35,087 nt of DNA from Magnetococcales bacterium (GTDB taxonomy: Bacteria; Pseudomonadota; Magnetococcia; Magnetococcales; JADFZT01). The stretch is from positions 1-35,087 of the forward strand of contig JADFZT010000053.1 in the NCBI GenBank assembly GCA_015232395.1, given 5' to 3'. This document shows, in pieces, positions 25,223 to 33,206 of this stretch. Each line of letters opens with the position of its first letter. Positions within the stretch are counted from its first letter, which is position 1. A program made the translations under genes and the position numbers. The notes beneath the pieces are model-generated. The model saw only the letters and a list, made by a program, of their open reading frames with translations, was not told the origin of the DNA and made no database searches.

Positions 25223-26542
25223 ATGAATGCCATCTTTTTTGCCCTCGTTTTAATCGCCTTCCTCACGGCAGGATTTCGGCAACTCAGCTGGATTCCCAAC
25301 GATAACGCCTCACCCATGGAACTCCTGACCAACGGCATGGTGGATGCCGCAGGAGGCTCCGTGGATTTGGCGCTGGGATTGGTGGGCGTAATGGCACTCT
25401 TCTTGGGACTCATGAAAGTAGCGGAAGCAGGCGGATTACTCACCATCCTGGCCCGCCTGATTCGACCCCTCATGGTGCGACTCTTCCCCGAAGTACCCCC
25501 GGACCACCCGGCCATGGGAGCCATGATCCTCAATATGGCAGCGAATGCCCTGGGATTGGGCAATGCCGCCACCCCCTTCGGCATCCGCGCCATGCAGGAG
25601 CTGGATCGCCTCAATCCAGTCAAAGGCACCGCCACCAACTCCATGGCGCTCTTCCTCGCCATCAACACCTCCAGCGTCACCCTGCTCCCCACCGGAGTGA
25701 TCGCCTTGCGCGCCTCCGCAGGCTCCATGGATCCCGCCGCCATCCTCCCCACCACCCTCTTCGCCACCTTCTGCTCCACCATCGTCGCCATCCTGGCAGC
25801 TAAAACCTATCAGCGCTTTTTCCCCATAGAGCCCATAGCCGCTGAGGCTGATTCCACCGAATCAAACCAACCCACCTCCCAAACGACCACCAAAGAGAGT
25901 GATACCGAAACCTTGGCCGAGGCCCACGCCATCAGTGCCGGTTATCCCACCTGGGTTTCAGTGGTCGCCCTGCTCACCGTGGTGGGATTCATTCCCCTCA
26001 CCATCTTTCACGGACGAGCCATCTCCCCCTGGGTGATCCCCTCCCTGATGGTCGCGCTGCTGGGGTTTGGTGTGATCAAAGGGGTGCGGGTCTACGAAGT
26101 GTTTGTGGAGGGCGCCAAGGAAGGCTTTCAGGTGGCGATTCGCATCATTCCCTATCTGGTGGCCATCCTGGTGGCGGTGGGGATGTTTCGGGCGAGTGGC
26201 GCTTTGGGCTATCTGGTCAATCTCATCGGGCCTGCCACCTCTGCCGTGGGTCTTCCCGCCGAAGCCCTGCCCATGGCTTTGCTGCGCCCCCTTTCCGGCT
26301 CCGGAGCCTACGGCATCCTGGCCTCCCTGCTGGAAGATCCCACCATCGGCCCGGACAGCTATACCGGCTTGCTGGTCTCCACCTTTCAGGGCTCTACCGA
26401 AACAACCTTTTATGTGCTCGCGGTCTATTTTGGCGCGGTGCAGATCCGCCGCACCCGCCACGCCCTGGGGGCCGCCCTCACCGCAGATGTGACCGGCATC
26501 ATCGCAGCAGTGTTCATCTGCTCCCTGCTGTTTGCCGTCTGA
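25223..26542 (+). CDS. SpmA-SpmB fusion (nucleoside-recognition domain membrane protein)
   Basis: A 439-residue inner-membrane protein. The N-terminal half (about 1-200) resembles SpmA (NGMVDAAGGSVDLALGLVG, NMAANALGLGNAATPFGI, AINTSSVTLLPTGVIALR). The C-terminal half (about 230-439) resembles SpmB (VRVYEVFVEGAKEGFQVAIR, IIPYLVAILVAVGMFRASGAL, LRPLSGSGAYGIL, FQGSTETTFYVLAVYFGAV). In Bacillus the two are separate spore-maturation genes; fused or paired forms occur widely in non-sporulating Gram-negatives, where the function, probably transport, is unknown. A charged loop of about 35 residues (about 208-242) links the halves. It stands alone behind a terminator, with a weak ribosome site. Confidence 0.88.
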   Translation: MNAIFFALVLIAFLTAGFRQLSWIPNDNASPMELLTNGMVDAAGGSVDLALGLVGVMALFLGLMKVAEAGGLLTILARLIRPLMVRLFPEVPPDHPAMGAMILNMAANALGLGNAATPFGIRAMQELDRLNPVKGTATNSMALFLAINTSSVTLLPTGVIALRASAGSMDPAAILPTTLFATFCSTIVAILAAKTYQRFFPIEPIAAEADSTESNQPTSQTTTKESDTETLAEAHAISAGYPTWVSVVALLTVVGFIPLTIFHGRAISPWVIPSLMVALLGFGVIKGVRVYEVFVEGAKEGFQVAIRIIPYLVAILVAVGMFRASGALGYLVNLIGPATSAVGLPAEALPMALLRPLSGSGAYGILASLLEDPTIGPDSYTGLLVSTFQGSTETTFYVLAVYFGAVQIRRTRHALGAALTADVTGIIAAVFICSLLFAV

Positions 26543-26629
26543 ACGGGGTTGGGCTCTTGGGTAAGCTCTGATACACTTTGGCACTCTTTGGGCAACATCG
26601 GATTACCTTTTTTCAAGTAGAGACTCCCC

Positions 26630-27202
26630 ATGAACCTGTCAGGCTCACAAACCGAAAAAAATCTCCTCACCGCCTTTGCCGGGGAGTCCCAGGCCCGCAA
26701 CCGCTACACTTTTTTTGCCGGCAAAGCCAAAAAAGAGGGGCTGCAACAGATCGCAGCCATTTTTGAAGAGACCGCCAACCAGGAAAAGGCCCATGCGAGC
26801 CGTTTTTTCAAGCTTCTGGGTGGGGGAGAGGTGGAGATTACCGGCACCTTTCCAGCGGGAGGCAACGGCACCACCGAGGAAAATCTCCGGGCCGCCGCCG
26901 GGGGAGAAAATCACGAACATACCGTGGAATATCCCCGTTTTGCCCAGATCGCCCGGGAGGAAGGGTTTGACGAAATAGCCGGTGTGTTCGAAGCGGTCGC
27001 CATCGCCGAAAAACAGCATGAAAAGCGATTTCTGGATCTGGCGGAAAATCTCGCAGCTGGTCGGGTTTTCAAGCGCAATGGCCAGGTGGTGTGGAAGTGC
27101 CGTAACTGTGGTTACCTCCACGAAGCCCAGGCAGCCCCCGATCTTTGCCCTGCCTGCGCCCACTCCACCGCCTATTTTGAACTCCTCGGGGAAAACTGGT
27201 AA
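26630..27202 (+). CDS. Rubrerythrin
   Basis: A 190-residue non-haem iron protein that reduces hydrogen peroxide in anaerobic or micro-oxic bacteria. Residues 1-145 are the four-helix ferritin-like domain with diiron ligands in FAGESQARNRY, NQEKAHASRFF, REEGFDEIAGVF and IAEKQHEKRFL. Residues about 150-190 are the rubredoxin-type domain with Cys157, Cys160, Cys173 and Cys176 (CRNCGY, CPAC) that passes electrons to the diiron site. Length and domain order are those of classical rubrerythrin. It seems to be a single-gene unit; a peroxide- or iron-dependent regulator is usual in the family, but no PerR/Fur-like box is clear upstream. Confidence 0.95.
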   Translation: MNLSGSQTEKNLLTAFAGESQARNRYTFFAGKAKKEGLQQIAAIFEETANQEKAHASRFFKLLGGGEVEITGTFPAGGNGTTEENLRAAAGGENHEHTVEYPRFAQIAREEGFDEIAGVFEAVAIAEKQHEKRFLDLAENLAAGRVFKRNGQVVWKCRNCGYLHEAQAAPDLCPACAHSTAYFELLGENW

Positions 27203-27280
27203 GAGAGGGGTTTCAGTCAAAAACCAACCCCCTGAAAATCCGGGGTGGCGTCATTCAAACAGTCAAAGACGGCGATAAAA

Positions 27281-27841
27281 ATGGCAGAACTTTTGGATAC
27301 CAGGGATGGGGTAGTGGTTTCGGCGGCCTCCCTTCAGGAAGAGTGGCAGCGCAACATGGAACGGGTGAAGTGGGTCTCCCCGGTGGATTTTACCGCTGAA
27401 TTTTTGGACACCCTCTCCTATGGCCCCACCGAGGTGGAGTTTCGGGTGGTCAATCTGGAGCCGTTTCGTCTTTTGCGCAGGCGCACCTTCCGCAAGCATA
27501 TTTTCAATGCCCGAATTTATCTCTGGCAACTGGCGGTGAGCCAAACACGCCCCAAGCGCGCCCGGGAGATCAAACAGCGGTTTCGATCTCTTCTGCTAAC
27601 CAGCCTCAACAATTCCCAACCCCGCTTCGATGCCATCACCTCGGAACTCACCCTGCTGGACTCTCTCCTGGACAACCTCTCCGAAGAGGGATTTCTCTCC
27701 ATGGCCCACTACATCACCCAACGGGTGTGGGGGGATCTGGAAAAAAATCCCGGACTCCTGCCCCGCTCCATCCGTCTGGGCATGTGGCTCGATGAAATCT
27801 ATCAGGATTATGTAGAACGCGCCGAATGCCTGCGGCCTTGA
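27281..27841 (+). CDS. Hypothetical helical protein
   Basis: A 186-residue soluble protein I do not recognise. The ATG at 27281 is chosen because the reading frame looks protein-like from there (MAELLDTRDGVVVSAASLQ); a GTG 36 bp upstream is possible. It is mostly helical and rich in Arg, Leu and Glu, with a basic central segment (RRRTFRKHIFNARIYLWQLA) and an acidic C-terminal half. There are no cysteine pairs, membrane segments or signal peptide. It follows rubrerythrin by about 80 bp and converges with the toxin-antitoxin operon. Its composition and codon use look like a real gene. Confidence 0.65.
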   Translation: MAELLDTRDGVVVSAASLQEEWQRNMERVKWVSPVDFTAEFLDTLSYGPTEVEFRVVNLEPFRLLRRRTFRKHIFNARIYLWQLAVSQTRPKRAREIKQRFRSLLLTSLNNSQPRFDAITSELTLLDSLLDNLSEEGFLSMAHYITQRVWGDLEKNPGLLPRSIRLGMWLDEIYQDYVERAECLRP

Positions 27842-27881
27842 GGGAAGGCAACTGCTGATACGCTGACAACAGCACCACCCA

Positions 27882-28598
27882 TCAATCGGTTGTCCAATCA
27901 ACAGGTATCCACCGATCCCCCTCTTCTTCCCCATACCTGAAATATTTGTCGATACGCTGGCCATTCCAGTGATATTGGAAGTGGGGCCCCTGGATGGGAA
28001 TGGTCACCACATCAGGCCAAAAGGCCGCCAGGCACGTTCCTCCCGGATGGCGCACGCTGCGATAAACAAGGCCATCGCTTCCCCCCTCCCGGAGTTGTTT
28101 CCCCAGCGCCCAACCAGGTTGATAATCATCCGGATCATGGCAAGCATCATACCCTTGGCGAATATCATGGAGGGTAGCATCCAATCGGCCAATGAGGGTA
28201 CGGAAATCCTGGGCGTGGGGGGGATCGTTGGACTCACCATAAAACCGCCCCATGTGATGGATGGTTTCCCGTAAAGCGGTCTCCAACGCCTTGCCAGCAT
28301 AATAGATCCCATATGAACCATCACTAAAGCGGGAACCGTGAGGGTTTATATGGGTGAAGGGTGCCATGACCCAACTGGCTCCCGGCCCTCCTACACGCCG
28401 TTCGGGAGGAACCAGATGAATTTGGCCGATTTCATCACGCAGCCGATCATTGGTCATCCCTTCGAGTTCGGCCAGTAGTTCCCAATCTTCCGGGGGTGAG
28501 ACCCCTTCAAACAGATCGATGGGTGGATAGCGAGAGGGGATGATCCGATAGCTTTTTCGCCAACGAAATCGGTTGGTATCCGGAAAACTCAAGACCAC
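27882..28598 (-). CDS. RES-domain toxin (NAD+-degrading type)
   Basis: A 238-residue protein with the RES fold: WRKSYRIIPSRYPP near the N-terminus, GSRFSDGSYGIYYAGKALET (residues 88-107) with ALRETI after it, and GGSDGLVYRSVRHPGGTCLA near the C-terminus. RES toxins such as MbcT and the Xre-RES proteins deplete NAD+, and the conserved Arg, Tyr and Glu of that group appear present. The GTG at 28598 overlaps the antitoxin stop by 10 bp; a TTG at 28592 is an alternative. The frame stays open upstream through the antitoxin gene, but that part is not RES-like. Together with the gene before it, it forms an antitoxin-first type II pair. Confidence 0.87.
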   Translation of the reverse strand: MVLSFPDTNRFRWRKSYRIIPSRYPPIDLFEGVSPPEDWELLAELEGMTNDRLRDEIGQIHLVPPERRVGGPGASWVMAPFTHINPHGSRFSDGSYGIYYAGKALETALRETIHHMGRFYGESNDPPHAQDFRTLIGRLDATLHDIRQGYDACHDPDDYQPGWALGKQLREGGSDGLVYRSVRHPGGTCLAAFWPDVVTIPIQGPHFQYHWNGQRIDKYFRYGEEEGDRWIPVDWTTD

Positions 28599-28987
28599 CC
28601 GCCCCGGGTGGCATCCAACCATTGGCGGATAAAGGCCAGATCGGTGATTTCGCCTGCCAGAAGGCGCTCCCGGGGGGATTGCCCGTTGAGGCGGGTATTG
28701 GGCTGGTTTATCCAACGATTACCAAGCCCGGGATCCCGATAGAGGATCCGTAAATTTTTATATATTCCAAGGATATAGCTAATACGTGTCAAGGTATCGT
28801 GAGGAAGTGTTGCGGGCTGCTTTTTTTTCCAGTTGTAGAAGGTGGAGTTAGCAGGCCTCCCTAGCAAAACCCGCGCCTCATCCGAAGTGAGCCGCCACTC
28901 CTCCATAATTTTCATAAAGGCAGACAAACCAGCTTGCGCAATGGTTTTGCTTGGTTTTTTTGAAGGTATGGCCACGGCGACGGACAT
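28589..28987 (-). CDS. Xre/MbcA/ParS-type antitoxin (DUF2384)
   Basis: A 132-residue antitoxin with a good ribosome site (CAGGGAG). Residues about 20-75 are a helix-turn-helix region (LTSDEARVLLGRPANSTFYN), and residues about 80-132 match the C-terminal toxin-binding domain of the MbcA/ParS/Xre group (LGNRWINQPNTRLNGQSPRE, then FIRQWLDATRGGW). It should neutralise the RES toxin encoded behind it with a 10-bp overlap and repress their shared promoter in the AT-rich stretch at about 29000-29090. The N-terminal 16 residues (SVAVAIPSKKPSK) are a basic tail. Confidence 0.9.
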   Translation of the reverse strand: MSVAVAIPSKKPSKTIAQAGLSAFMKIMEEWRLTSDEARVLLGRPANSTFYNWKKKQPATLPHDTLTRISYILGIYKNLRILYRDPGLGNRWINQPNTRLNGQSPRERLLAGEITDLAFIRQWLDATRGGWS

Positions 28988-29106
28988 GAACGATCTCCCT
29001 GAATCAAATTACAATTCTGGAAATTATCAGCTATTTTTCCATATCCGTACAGAAAAAAATATTTATGCCAAACCATTCCTTATCCCATCAAACACCCGGA
29101 CTCGAC

Positions 29107-30885
29107 TCAGGGCACATTGATGGGCCGGGCGTGACGCCGCTTGCCCCGCTCCAGCAGCAGGGTATAAAAGCCCGCCGCAACCCCTTCCGGTTTCCAGGTG
29201 AGGGTTTGGGGGCCGGTTTTTTCGATCCGGTCATTGAGAATCACCGCAATCTCTTCTCCCGCCTGATCCAGCACCGACAGCTTGAGATCCCCTGATCGGA
29301 AATTGTTAAAGCCGATTTCCACGCTCTGTTTGGAAAAGGAGGTTCTGGGCTGGTAGAGGTTGAACCCCCGCCCCATGGCCCGATGATCCTCCCGCATGGT
29401 TTGGATGAACTCCTCGGAATAGGTCTTGGCATCAGAGTTGGCGGCACCACCGGTTTCATAAAAGGGGTCTCCCAGCTCCAGCCAGATCCAGTTGGAAAAG
29501 TCCGGGGCGTGGATCACATGGGCGTCCGAGGTGATGTGCAGGGTCAGGTGAGCGCTGTTGGGAATGTCGTCGATGGTGCCGTTTTCGGTGGTATAGGTGT
29601 GGCCATGGCGACCGGAAGCGTGGGTGATGGAGCCATCGGGAAAGCCCATGGCCACCACATAATAGCCGTCGATATAGTTGTCGGCAAAATAGGTATAGTG
29701 GACATATTTGGTCAGGATCAGCTCCCCCATATCCTCCAGGGTGAGGGGGACATCCAGGGAGGTGACCACCCCGGGCTGGAAGGGTTTGGAGTCGAGCCCT
29801 TCGGAGCCCACCGCCCGCTTATTGTGGGGGGTGATGAGTACATCGGTGAAAACCTTGGTAAAACTCGCCCGATCCGAGCCTTCGGGGTTGCCCTGAAATT
29901 CGCTGGGATCCAGGGTGATATCCACTGAGGGAATCACATGGCCCTGCTCGTTTTCCCGGATGATCTCTTCCAGATAAGCGGCCTTGATCTCATCCAGATC
30001 CTCTCCCTCCACCAGCTGCACATGGGCTCCGGGCCGCCAGAGGGTTTCGTCCCAGCGGTTGGCCCGGCGCATGATCAGCTCATCCTCAATGCCCTCCTGC
30101 ACATCATAGGAAAAGTGGAACCAATAATCCCCGGAGACTCCATTGACGGTGTTGATAAAATGGGTCTGATGCGCTTCACTGAAGCTGTAATCGATCTCGA
30201 TATTGTTGTCAGCAGCCACCGCCAGGAGGGCATCGAACATGGAAAAATAGCCGGGGGCGAAGATATCGGGGCGCACGGAAGTGATCGCGCCTTCTTCCGG
30301 CTCGAAGGGATACCACACCCCATTGATCTCCACCTGGGCGCCAGGGATGGGAATCGCCTCAGCAGTGCCATCCAGCACGCCGGGGGTGGCCAGTTGGGCC
30401 AGGGCCATGGTGGCGGGAAAGTGATGACAATCGGTACAGTCGTTATCGGCAGGAACCCGGGTGTGGCGCTCTGGAAACTGTTTGGTGCGGATCCCTTCCA
30501 GGTTGCCCCCTTCGATGTGGCAGCTGTTGCAGTTGGTCTGATCGGGAAACCAGTGCCAGGTGCGGCTCATCATCTCCCCGACCTTGACGATATAGGCCCC
30601 CTCTTCAAGATCGTTGACGGCGATGTTGCCCGCACTGTTGCTTTGGGTCGCCAGCACCTCTTCCCCAGCCTCATTATACCAGGAGAGGGCTACACTGGAC
30701 ATGACCGCGCCGCTCTCCCCCCCGGAAAACACGGTGCCAGCCGCCTTGAATTCATCGTGGCATTCGGAGCAGTCGGTCCCGGCAAAATGCTCCCGCGTCG
30801 ATCCCTCATCCTCACTCCCGCAGGTGGTGAGAACGAAAAGAAACAGACACCCCAGCAAAACAGTTCCCAAGCGATTGCGGACCAA
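29107..30885 (-). CDS. Trihaem c-type cytochrome lipoprotein of unknown function
   Basis: A 592-residue exported protein. It starts with TTG behind CAGGGAG. The leader ends in a lipobox-like LTTC (Cys22), so the mature protein is probably a lipoprotein. Three haem-binding motifs lie near the N-terminus: CSECH (39-43), CNSCH (119-123) and CTDCH (150-154); the stretch between the first two looks like a carboxypeptidase-regulatory-type beta domain (SAGNIAVNDLEEGAYIVKVG). Residues about 170-510 are unassigned. The last 80 residues resemble a FlgD/sorting-type Ig fold (LYQPRTSFSKQSVEIGFNN, GDLKLSVLDQAGEEI). It is likely a periplasmic or surface electron-transfer protein. It lies 14 bp behind a nucleotidyltransferase gene on the same strand, which is an odd pairing. 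Confidence 0.82.
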   Translation of the reverse strand: MVRNRLGTVLLGCLFLFVLTTCGSEDEGSTREHFAGTDCSECHDEFKAAGTVFSGGESGAVMSSVALSWYNEAGEEVLATQSNSAGNIAVNDLEEGAYIVKVGEMMSRTWHWFPDQTNCNSCHIEGGNLEGIRTKQFPERHTRVPADNDCTDCHHFPATMALAQLATPGVLDGTAEAIPIPGAQVEINGVWYPFEPEEGAITSVRPDIFAPGYFSMFDALLAVAADNNIEIDYSFSEAHQTHFINTVNGVSGDYWFHFSYDVQEGIEDELIMRRANRWDETLWRPGAHVQLVEGEDLDEIKAAYLEEIIRENEQGHVIPSVDITLDPSEFQGNPEGSDRASFTKVFTDVLITPHNKRAVGSEGLDSKPFQPGVVTSLDVPLTLEDMGELILTKYVHYTYFADNYIDGYYVVAMGFPDGSITHASGRHGHTYTTENGTIDDIPNSAHLTLHITSDAHVIHAPDFSNWIWLELGDPFYETGGAANSDAKTYSEEFIQTMREDHRAMGRGFNLYQPRTSFSKQSVEIGFNNFRSGDLKLSVLDQAGEEIAVILNDRIEKTGPQTLTWKPEGVAAGFYTLLLERGKRRHARPINVP

Positions 30886-30899
30886 GGGATACTCCCTGT

Positions 30900-31232
30900 T
30901 TATGAAGTTGAGCCCGATAACAGGAGATCGTAGATATTCACCAAATTTTCTTCCAAAGAGTCTTGAAAGTAGGGGTTCTGAATCGTCTGCTCCTCTACCA
31001 AATCCACTGGACAGCCAAAAAGCCTGCCCAAATCAGCCATCAAACCAAAAAAAGCGTCGGCATGAGCAACGGGAGAAAGCTCCTTGAAAACAACCAAAAA
31101 GTCGAGATCATCAAAACCCGAATCCAACGATTTTTTGCTGGCAGAGCCAAACAGACCAAGCCGCTGAACGCGATGCTGGACACATAAAGCAGCCACCTTG
31201 GGCAGTTTATCCGCAACGATTTGGGGAACCAT
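30900..31232 (-). CDS. MNT-family minimal nucleotidyltransferase
   Basis: A 110-residue protein with the MNT motif: GLFGSASKK (Gly29-Ser30) followed by the metal pair Asp42 and Asp44 (FDDLDFLVVF), and the strand CPVDLVEEQTI. In type VII toxin-antitoxin systems such proteins (MntA) add AMP to a HEPN partner toxin. No HEPN gene is next to it: downstream is the trihaem lipoprotein, and upstream is only an unassigned open frame. The catalytic residues seem intact. A strong AGGGAAGGG ribosome site precedes the ATG at 31232. It may be a solo MNT protein or the leftover of a pair. Confidence 0.85.
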   Translation of the reverse strand: MVPQIVADKLPKVAALCVQHRVQRLGLFGSASKKSLDSGFDDLDFLVVFKELSPVAHADAFFGLMADLGRLFGCPVDLVEEQTIQNPYFQDSLEENLVNIYDLLLSGSTS

Positions 31233-31551
31233 AACCCTTCCCTGTCACTCTATTCACAAGCCCCGAACAAAGCATGCTGGATTCCAGACTAGAGGGACAT
31301 CTCTTCCCATGCAAGCAGCGAGAGGCGACCCTTCCTGCCCGATAGCCCCGGGAAGAGGCACTTTTTCCACATTGAATGAACGCTTCCCCCGGTTCATCCT
31401 TAATACATTCACCATTTCCTTCAGCCTTGGGTCCGCCTCACCAGACGTGAAAAAATGGGTGCCAAAGTCCAGGCCCAATGGGAAGGCCCAATCGTGAAGA
31501 ATGGAATTAACGAGACGCTTTTAGAAAATCTATCCCACGAAGGAGATGACC
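31233..31551. other. Divergent gap with a protein-like minus-strand open frame
   Basis: About 320 bp between the divergent MNT gene and the cytochrome gene. On the minus strand a frame is open from 31520 to 31254 and reads protein-like at first (VNSILHDWAFPLGLDFGTHF, then RLKEMVNVLRMN). It has no good start: an ATG lies at 31478 and a TTG near 31487. It lies directly upstream of the MNT gene. It could be the remnant of a gene or chance; I do not recognise it. Promoters for both flanking genes should also lie here. Confidence 0.25.
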
Positions 31552-32871
31552 ATGGGCCGATGGCCGATGATGGTGTTGCTGGGGACGTTGATACTGGCAG
31601 GAGGCAGCGCCTGTGCCCAGCAGGAACGCCATGCCACGCTTTTTTATACCACCAACATGGAAGGCAATCTGGTCCCTTGCGGCTGTAATCCCGATGCCCA
31701 GCTGGGGGGGGTGCAGGCTCGGACCCATATGGTTCATCAGGTACGCCAAAGTGATCCCCGGGGATTTCTCCTCTCCGGCGGGGGGCTCTTTGGGGCGAAT
31801 CCGGTGACCAATCGCACGGTGGCGGAATTTATCCACAAGGGGTTGGTGCTGCTGGATTATGATGCCATCGGCTTGCAGTGGAGTGATCTCGTCTTCGGCA
31901 TGGAAGTCCCTGCAAATTCAGGACTGCCTTTCGTCTCCGGCAACGGCACGGGGGATCATTTTCCTTCGGAGCGGTTGATTGAGCGGGGGGGCGTGGCGCT
32001 ACTCTATTCCCAGTGGCTCAATCCAGCCAAAACCATCAAAGCGGGCAAGGGGCCTCCCCCCTATCCGGTGACCGATGATTTTAAAGCCTTCGTGGCCCGA
32101 TTGCAGGACAAAGCCCCCAAGGCGTTGATCGTGGTGGGGAGTGATCTGGAGCGCTCAGAAGCAGAAAAACTACCCCTGGCAGGCATTGATATTTTAATCC
32201 TGCGGGGAGCAGAAGTCGCTTCGGAGCCCTTTCATCTGGGTCAAACCCTGGTGCTGGCTCCGGAGCAGTGGGGGCGGTTTTTGGGTCGTCTTGATCTCAC
32301 TCTGGATGGGGATGGCCACATTCTCACCTTCAAACATATAGAAATTCCCCTGGAAGAGCCCAAGGAGATGCCCGCCTCCCTCACCCAGTGGCATGAAGCT
32401 TATCAGGCGCGCCTAGCTGAAAATCGTCAAAAACGCATGGCCCGCCGTCGCGCAGCCCGCAAGGGGATCGGGCTTTATGCCGGGATCGACAAATGCACCG
32501 CCTGTCATGAAAAAGAGGTCCATGGGTGGCGGGAAACCATTCACGAGGGGGCGTTTGAAACCCTGGAAAAACCGGGCAAGGGAGCGGATCCGGTCTGCCT
32601 GCGTTGTCATACGGTGGGGTTTGGTCAGGAGGGAGGATTTGTCGATATCACCCTGGATCGACATCTGGCCGGGGTGCAGTGTGAAGCGTGTCATGGTCCT
32701 TTAGGGGAACACGCCCGCACGGGGGAGGCACTTCCCCAAAAGCTGGGCCGAAAAAACGCCGAAGCCCGCTGTCGGGGGTGTCACGACGCCATGCACAGCC
32801 CCGAGTTCAATTGGGAAGAGTATACCCGTAAGCTGGATCATTGCGGCCTGAGCCAGGGGGCGGTCAAATAG
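31552..32871 (+). CDS. UshA-like domain fused to a tetrahaem cytochrome (c554-type)
   Basis: A 439-residue exported protein. The ATG at 31552 lies 6 bases behind AAGGAG; an ATG two codons earlier overlaps the ribosome site. The leader MGRWPMMVLLGTLILAGGSA ends near an Ala-Cys-Ala, so it is cleaved by signal peptidase I or is a weak lipoprotein signal. Residues about 28-275 resemble the metallophosphatase fold of 5'-nucleotidases (EGNLVPCGCNPDAQLGGVQA, DYDAIGLQWSDLVFG, LPFVSGN), but the usual NDxHG metal motif reads TTNMEGN, so phosphatase activity is doubtful. The C-terminal part has four haem motifs: CTACH (315-319), CLRCH (349-353), CEACH (377-381), CRGCH (407-411), like cytochrome c554-type proteins. 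A basic stretch (RQKRMARRRAARKG) joins the halves. Confidence 0.87.
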   Translation: MGRWPMMVLLGTLILAGGSACAQQERHATLFYTTNMEGNLVPCGCNPDAQLGGVQARTHMVHQVRQSDPRGFLLSGGGLFGANPVTNRTVAEFIHKGLVLLDYDAIGLQWSDLVFGMEVPANSGLPFVSGNGTGDHFPSERLIERGGVALLYSQWLNPAKTIKAGKGPPPYPVTDDFKAFVARLQDKAPKALIVVGSDLERSEAEKLPLAGIDILILRGAEVASEPFHLGQTLVLAPEQWGRFLGRLDLTLDGDGHILTFKHIEIPLEEPKEMPASLTQWHEAYQARLAENRQKRMARRRAARKGIGLYAGIDKCTACHEKEVHGWRETIHEGAFETLEKPGKGADPVCLRCHTVGFGQEGGFVDITLDRHLAGVQCEACHGPLGEHARTGEALPQKLGRKNAEARCRGCHDAMHSPEFNWEEYTRKLDHCGLSQGAVK

Positions 32872-32930
32872 CTGGAAAATAAAGCCCCTCTGGTCTGGCG
32901 TCATTCAGGGGTTCAAGAGTCGCCAAACCG

Positions 32931-33206
32931 CTATCCCGCCAGATCGTGGGGGGCATAAAAATCAGCTTCCTTCAGCTCCCGCTCCACAGGCCCCTGGCTC
33001 ACCCCACCAGGGGTCACCGTGGTGGCGACACCAGCCAATCCCAAAGCCCCGATTCCCCCCAAAAAGGCGCGGCGGGATTGATTCCCGGTTCCAACCGCTC
33101 CCCGAGACTCTTTTTTCCCGCAGCCTGGATCGTTAACCTCTGGATCAGCATCCGGTGCCATCGCGTTGGATGCCTCCCGACTTGGATCACTCCCTTGGGT
33201 GCTCAT
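32931..33206 (-). CDS. Small twin-arginine signal protein
   Basis: A 91-residue protein whose ATG overlaps the stop of the radical SAM gene by 4 bp (ATGA). After a polar N-terminal region of about 42 residues, SRRAFLGGIGALGLAGVATT is a Tat-type signal with the twin arginines, followed by only about 30 residues that end EADFYAPHDLAG. Its size resembles tiny Tat-signal proteins found next to formate dehydrogenase or other redox enzymes, which are thought to help export a partner or to anchor. The long N-terminal extension before the twin arginines is unusual. The tight coupling suggests that it works with the radical SAM protein or its product; this is inference. Confidence 0.8.
   Translation of the reverse strand: MSTQGSDPSREASNAMAPDADPEVNDPGCGKKESRGAVGTGNQSRRAFLGGIGALGLAGVATTVTPGGVSQGPVERELKEADFYAPHDLAG

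Noticed and set aside
24981-25226. An 81-codon Lys/Asn/Gln-rich frame in the hairpin repeats
   Set aside because: It only translates A-rich spacers and hairpins, with no ribosome site.
27196-27250. Possible terminator hairpin behind rubrerythrin (GGGGTTT and AAACC-AA-CCCC)
   Set aside because: The stem is short and mismatched and no T-run follows, so it is not strong enough to list.
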